A stretch of 10,224 nt of DNA from Candidatus Kapaibacterium sp. (GTDB lineage Bacteria > Bacteroidota > Ignavibacteria > Kapaibacteriales > UBA2268), in the NCBI GenBank assembly GCA_938038165.1, contig CALHRB010000286.1, positions 1 to 10,224 of the forward strand. The letters run 5' to 3'. The position numbers and the translations under genes were made by a program. Shown piece after piece: positions 9,001-10,224 of this stretch. The notes below the pieces were generated by a model. It was given only the letters and a program-made list of their open reading frames with translations, was not told where the DNA came from and made no database searches. How positions within the stretch are numbered: the stretch's first letter is position 1; every line of letters begins with the position of its first letter.

Positions 9001-9366
9001 TTCAAAAGTTTCAAATTTATAGTTAAAGTTAAAATTAATAAATTCCAAACTAATAACACTTCCCTCATTCCGAATTAAATTTTTTTGATTGTTTAATACC
9101 AAATGTTTAGAATTTTGATTTGGTGAATTCTCATTTTTGATATTTTCATTTCTATAAAAATCAAAAACTACCTTGTCTTTAAAAATTAAGATATTTTGAT
9201 TCTTCCCAAAAAAGTAAAATAAAACATCTTTTTTTAATTGACCTTTGTTTTCAAGAAAACCGAAATCATTATTCAATGAAGAAAAGTTTTCGCAGAGAGA
9301 ATGGCTAAACGAAATAAAATTAAAAAAAAGAAATACAAAAATCCACAGTCTTGTTAATAAACTCAT
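6064..9366 (-). CDS. Secreted SBBP beta-propeller protein with two Ig-like domains and T9SS-like tail
   Basis: A 1,100-residue exported protein of unknown function. ATG 9366 is chosen; a TTG 9 bp upstream would only add three residues before the signal peptide. Residues 1-23 are a signal peptide (Leu/Phe/Ile core, likely cut at SHS|L). A DUF7948-like domain follows (about 35-265), opening with FLENKGQ, as is typical for proteins with SBBP repeats. Residues 269-732 hold seven SBBP-type repeats. A beta-rich, FN3/Kre9-like domain (about 738-829) contains a strand ending in SSDNGKSW. Two Ig-like domains (about 834-918 and 919-1003) carry core Trp869 and Trp954. The tail (about 1015-1100) has the FIYDLNGR and GVYLITI segments of a type-A T9SS sorting domain but lacks the usual Y-P-N-P start. 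No catalytic motif was seen; the likely role is surface adhesion or scaffolding. It is followed 6 bp later by the nitroreductase gene. Confidence 0.9.
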   Translation of the reverse strand: MSLLTRLWIFVFLFFNFISFSHSLCENFSSLNNDFGFLENKGQLKKDVLFYFFGKNQNILIFKDKVVFDFYRNENIKNENSPNQNSKHLVLNNQKNLIRNEGSVISLEFINFNFNYKFETFEEIQGFNIFKGKNVFSNLKKYEKIKLVNLYKDIDLVLGFEQGKFRFDIILKKNSNPDMLKFKIVGAEDIKENKSGALNKTNQLELISKHGKVYFDTITSFYTSGGNEIAHHNSLEQVKTFYEVEGNNLSFKVDNFDNTRQLVIDPIVYSTFFGGLDIDEITCIKKDKNEDIIVTGWSRSENFRTTPGSYDTIFYSETDCFVSKFRLYGVEKKLIFSTLIGGNADDYSKSISLDPDGNIYIAGETESFDYPVKKTPYSFYSGSKDGFISKFSNDGAILLYSSYFGGTKQDRINSIAVGGAGEIYVSGGTYSNDIPVTITYNDNNPNNKGLEETFVTKFYSNGSIQYSYLLPSLGFEYGSVVSLNEKAGMLVVGGQTNSPDFITFPKSGDNAVIDYVYNGGQDIFLAVFTPGLGTFNFCTFIGGSGDDIINGILIDDEGNIFIAGETSTKNASVNPTVISTDFRITNTAYQKKNNGGFDAFLMVLNRKGTKLLGSTFLGGLNNDSFLSMDFNVNRTSIFLAGFTQSPNFPRANADESERYIAKKDIVISNLSVDCSKLLYSTIIGASGDDLAKGIIIDKFEGITVIGSTNSTDFPVFEPLESSYLGGLSDGFIYRKLQKSLKLTSNLKLKEYCQNENLYISWFADGFEKGHKFFVEVSSDNGKSWIPIVSDYDRFEYIWKIPSDFPAGQLNKIRIYSPSGLVSTSDGNFSVLSSPRIKKIGLNKNENIFCEGDSIEIFCEVEGDQLKFQWEKDGNPIMGQNQQNLKLTNLKLADEGLYSLSVSGRCKPDSKSSSIKIYIKPKTEIVIDLVDKKAKFNENVEFKIGAKGLKLSYEWQRDGIKMMNQTDSILRLNNVNLSAQGYYRCIVSGECGSDTSKNVYLQVDSLSSSVFDYSNETQNIRIKPIYDKTYDDALEILSDIEKETDIFIYDLNGRLIKAVSDYNLGIGKNRIRLNFDELCLGVYLITIKYDGFSKKKLLLIF
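6358..6867 (-). other. Two tandem Ig-like domains in the propeller protein
   Basis: Residues 834-918 and 919-1003 form two Ig-like folds. Each has a core Trp (869, 954) and an E-G-x-Y or Q-G-Y-Y strand before the final V-S-G turn. The first has Cys849 and Cys905, which flank the domain; Cys858 sits at the usual B-strand position but has no F-strand partner. The second has Cys984 and Cys990 in CIVSGEC, six residues apart. The same arrangement recurs in the partial gene at the right edge. Confidence 0.75.
7171..8562 (-). repeat. Seven SBBP beta-propeller repeats
   Basis: Residues 269-732 of the propeller protein divide into seven units of about 55-75 residues, starting near 269, 336, 400, 467, 537, 613 and 679. 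The pattern is an opening YST[FL][FIL]GG, a middle [DN]-x-x-G-[NE]-I-[YF]-[IV]-[AS]-G, and a closing D-x-F-[VIL] strand (for example DCFVSKF, DGFISKF, DIFLAVF). The fourth unit is degenerate: its opening is YSYLLPSLG. Seven units fit one closed seven-bladed propeller. The repeats are diverged at DNA level, so this is an old array and not a recent tandem expansion. Confidence 0.88.
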
Positions 9367-9403
9367 AAAAAACAAAAAATGATTTTAAAAAAAATAAATT
9401 TAC

Positions 9404-9442
9404 AAAAAATAAAAAAACCGCTTGAATACTTTCGAGCGGTTT
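9404..9442 (-). terminator. Intrinsic terminator of the Ig-domain gene
   Basis: A hairpin lies 23 bp after the stop codon of the gene at the right edge. The arms are 9415-9426 (AAACCGCTTGAA) and 9431-9442 (TTCGAGCGGTTT) around a 4-nt loop. Eleven of 12 positions pair, with one internal C-A mismatch in the minus-strand transcript. Reading on the minus strand, the stem runs straight into seven Ts and, after one A, six more, which is the classic U tract. The plus-strand side has no U tract, so the terminator points leftwards. It separates this gene from the propeller gene, whose ATG is 37 bp beyond the last T of the tract. Confidence 0.88.
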
Positions 9443-9465
9443 AAATAAATAATTCTAAAAATAAC

Positions 9466-10224
9466 TTATTTCAAAATAACAAACTTTTTTATCATATATT
9501 GTTTTCCTGTATTCAATTTGAGCCAGTAAACGCCAGATGAAAAATGGTCAAGGTTTAATTCAAAATTATAAGACCTACTTTCAATATAACCCAACGATTT
9601 ACAAAGCTTTAAATTTCCAATAAAATCATAAATTTCAAGGTTCAGGTTGGTTGGAATTTCCGAATCTATAATCAAATTTAGAACGTTATTTTCAACATAC
9701 TCATTAAAGATCAAATTTAAACCGGTTAATACTGCCTCGAGAACCGAAACTGTTGTCGTATCAACAACAAGTCTGGCAGATTTCGACGTGTCAGTTTTGC
9801 AGGTCCCTGTAACGATACACCTGTAATTGCCTTCCAAAGATTTCTGTGCGTTATTTATTATGTATTCAAACCCATTGGCACCAAGTAGTTTTTCACCATT
9901 CCATTGCCACTCATAAGTTAGATTGTGACCAATAGCTTCAACAAAGAACCTTACATAATTACCTGCTTTTACTGTTGTATCTGATGGATGTTTTTTTATG
10001 CTTGTTGCAGGTAGTACATTAATTGAAATAATATCGCTCGTAGCAGGTGGATCGCAAGCTCCAGTAACAACAACTTTGTATTCACCACTATTTTCAAGCT
10101 TTAATTTTTTCAATTCTAATTTAGATTCTTTTTGCCCATCTATTACATTATTATTATGAAACCAGGTATATTTGAGGTCAGGACCTTCTGCATCTACCTG
10201 TATTGTAAAATTATCATCTTCGCA
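9466..10224 (-). CDS. 3' part of a secreted Ig-domain protein with T9SS-like tail (partial, 5' end outside window)
   Basis: A frame of 252 codons is open through the right edge and ends at TAA 9466-9468. A TTG at 10113 lies inside an Ig domain (core Trp at visible residue 21), so it is not the start. Numbering from the edge, residues 1-65 are an Ig-like domain with Cys1, Trp21 and Cys57; residues about 72-155 are a second, with Trp106, and Cys136 and Cys142 in CIVTGTC. Residues about 165-252 are a type-A T9SS-like tail with LEIYDFIGNLK, SSGVYWLKL and the final KKFVILK. As in its neighbour, the Y-P-N-P opening is missing. The same domain order and ungapped match to the propeller protein show that the two are paralogues. 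The N-terminal part may also be a propeller, but it is not visible. The gene ends in a strong terminator. Confidence 0.9.
   Translation of the reverse strand, partial: CEDDNFTIQVDAEGPDLKYTWFHNNNVIDGQKESKLELKKLKLENSGEYKVVVTGACDPPATSDIISINVLPATSIKKHPSDTTVKAGNYVRFFVEAIGHNLTYEWQWNGEKLLGANGFEYIINNAQKSLEGNYRCIVTGTCKTDTSKSARLVVDTTTVSVLEAVLTGLNLIFNEYVENNVLNLIIDSEIPTNLNLEIYDFIGNLKLCKSLGYIESRSYNFELNLDHFSSGVYWLKLNTGKQYMIKKFVILK

Noticed and set aside
9289..9366. Lipoprotein signal for the propeller protein (a Cys two residues after the signal cleavage site)
   Set aside because: The residues before the Cys (H-S-L) do not fit a lipobox; SHS is a better signal peptidase I site, and the tail points to T9SS export.
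10111..10113. TTG at 10113 as the start of the gene at the right edge
   Set aside because: The frame stays open to the edge, and the 37 codons before it complete an Ig domain that aligns with the neighbour's.
6064..10224. Propeller and edge Ig genes as one gene split by a frameshift or stop
   Set aside because: The downstream gene has its own ATG and signal peptide, the upstream one has a full tail and terminator, and both repeat the same domain order.

Overview
The window looks like chromosomal DNA of an AT-rich, Gram-negative member of the Bacteroidota/Ignavibacteriota/Kapaibacteriota (FCB) group. The evidence is three large exported proteins with type IX secretion (T9SS) type-A-like C-terminal tails, SBBP beta-propeller repeats behind a DUF7948-like N-terminal domain, an Obg GTPase without the C-terminal OCT extension, and A-rich leaders without clear Shine-Dalgarno sites. 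The phylum cannot be fixed more closely from sequence reading alone.

Layout. Plus strand: the last 36 codons of an unidentified gene (3-113); obg (127-1119), a ribosome-associated GTPase and the only core housekeeping gene; a 60-bp AT-only gap with an inverted repeat; and a very large secreted subtilisin-family protease (1180-5439). Minus strand, reading from the right edge: the 3' part of a secreted Ig-domain protein (9466-10224, open at the window edge), which ends in a strong intrinsic terminator (9404-9442); then a two-gene unit of a 1,100-residue secreted propeller/Ig protein (6064-9366) and, 6 bp behind it, a small nitroreductase-family flavoprotein (5443-6057). The protease and nitroreductase genes converge with only 3 bp between their stop codons.

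How the genes relate. The two Ig-domain proteins on the minus strand align without gaps over at least one Ig domain, and have the same Ig-Ig-tail order, so they are tandem paralogues. They and the protease form a cluster of cell-surface or secreted proteins next to obg. No direct functional link between obg, the nitroreductase and the secreted proteins can be seen beyond co-location. No RNA genes, CRISPR arrays, insertion sequences, integrases or phage genes were seen, and no gene-free stretch exceeds 100 bp.
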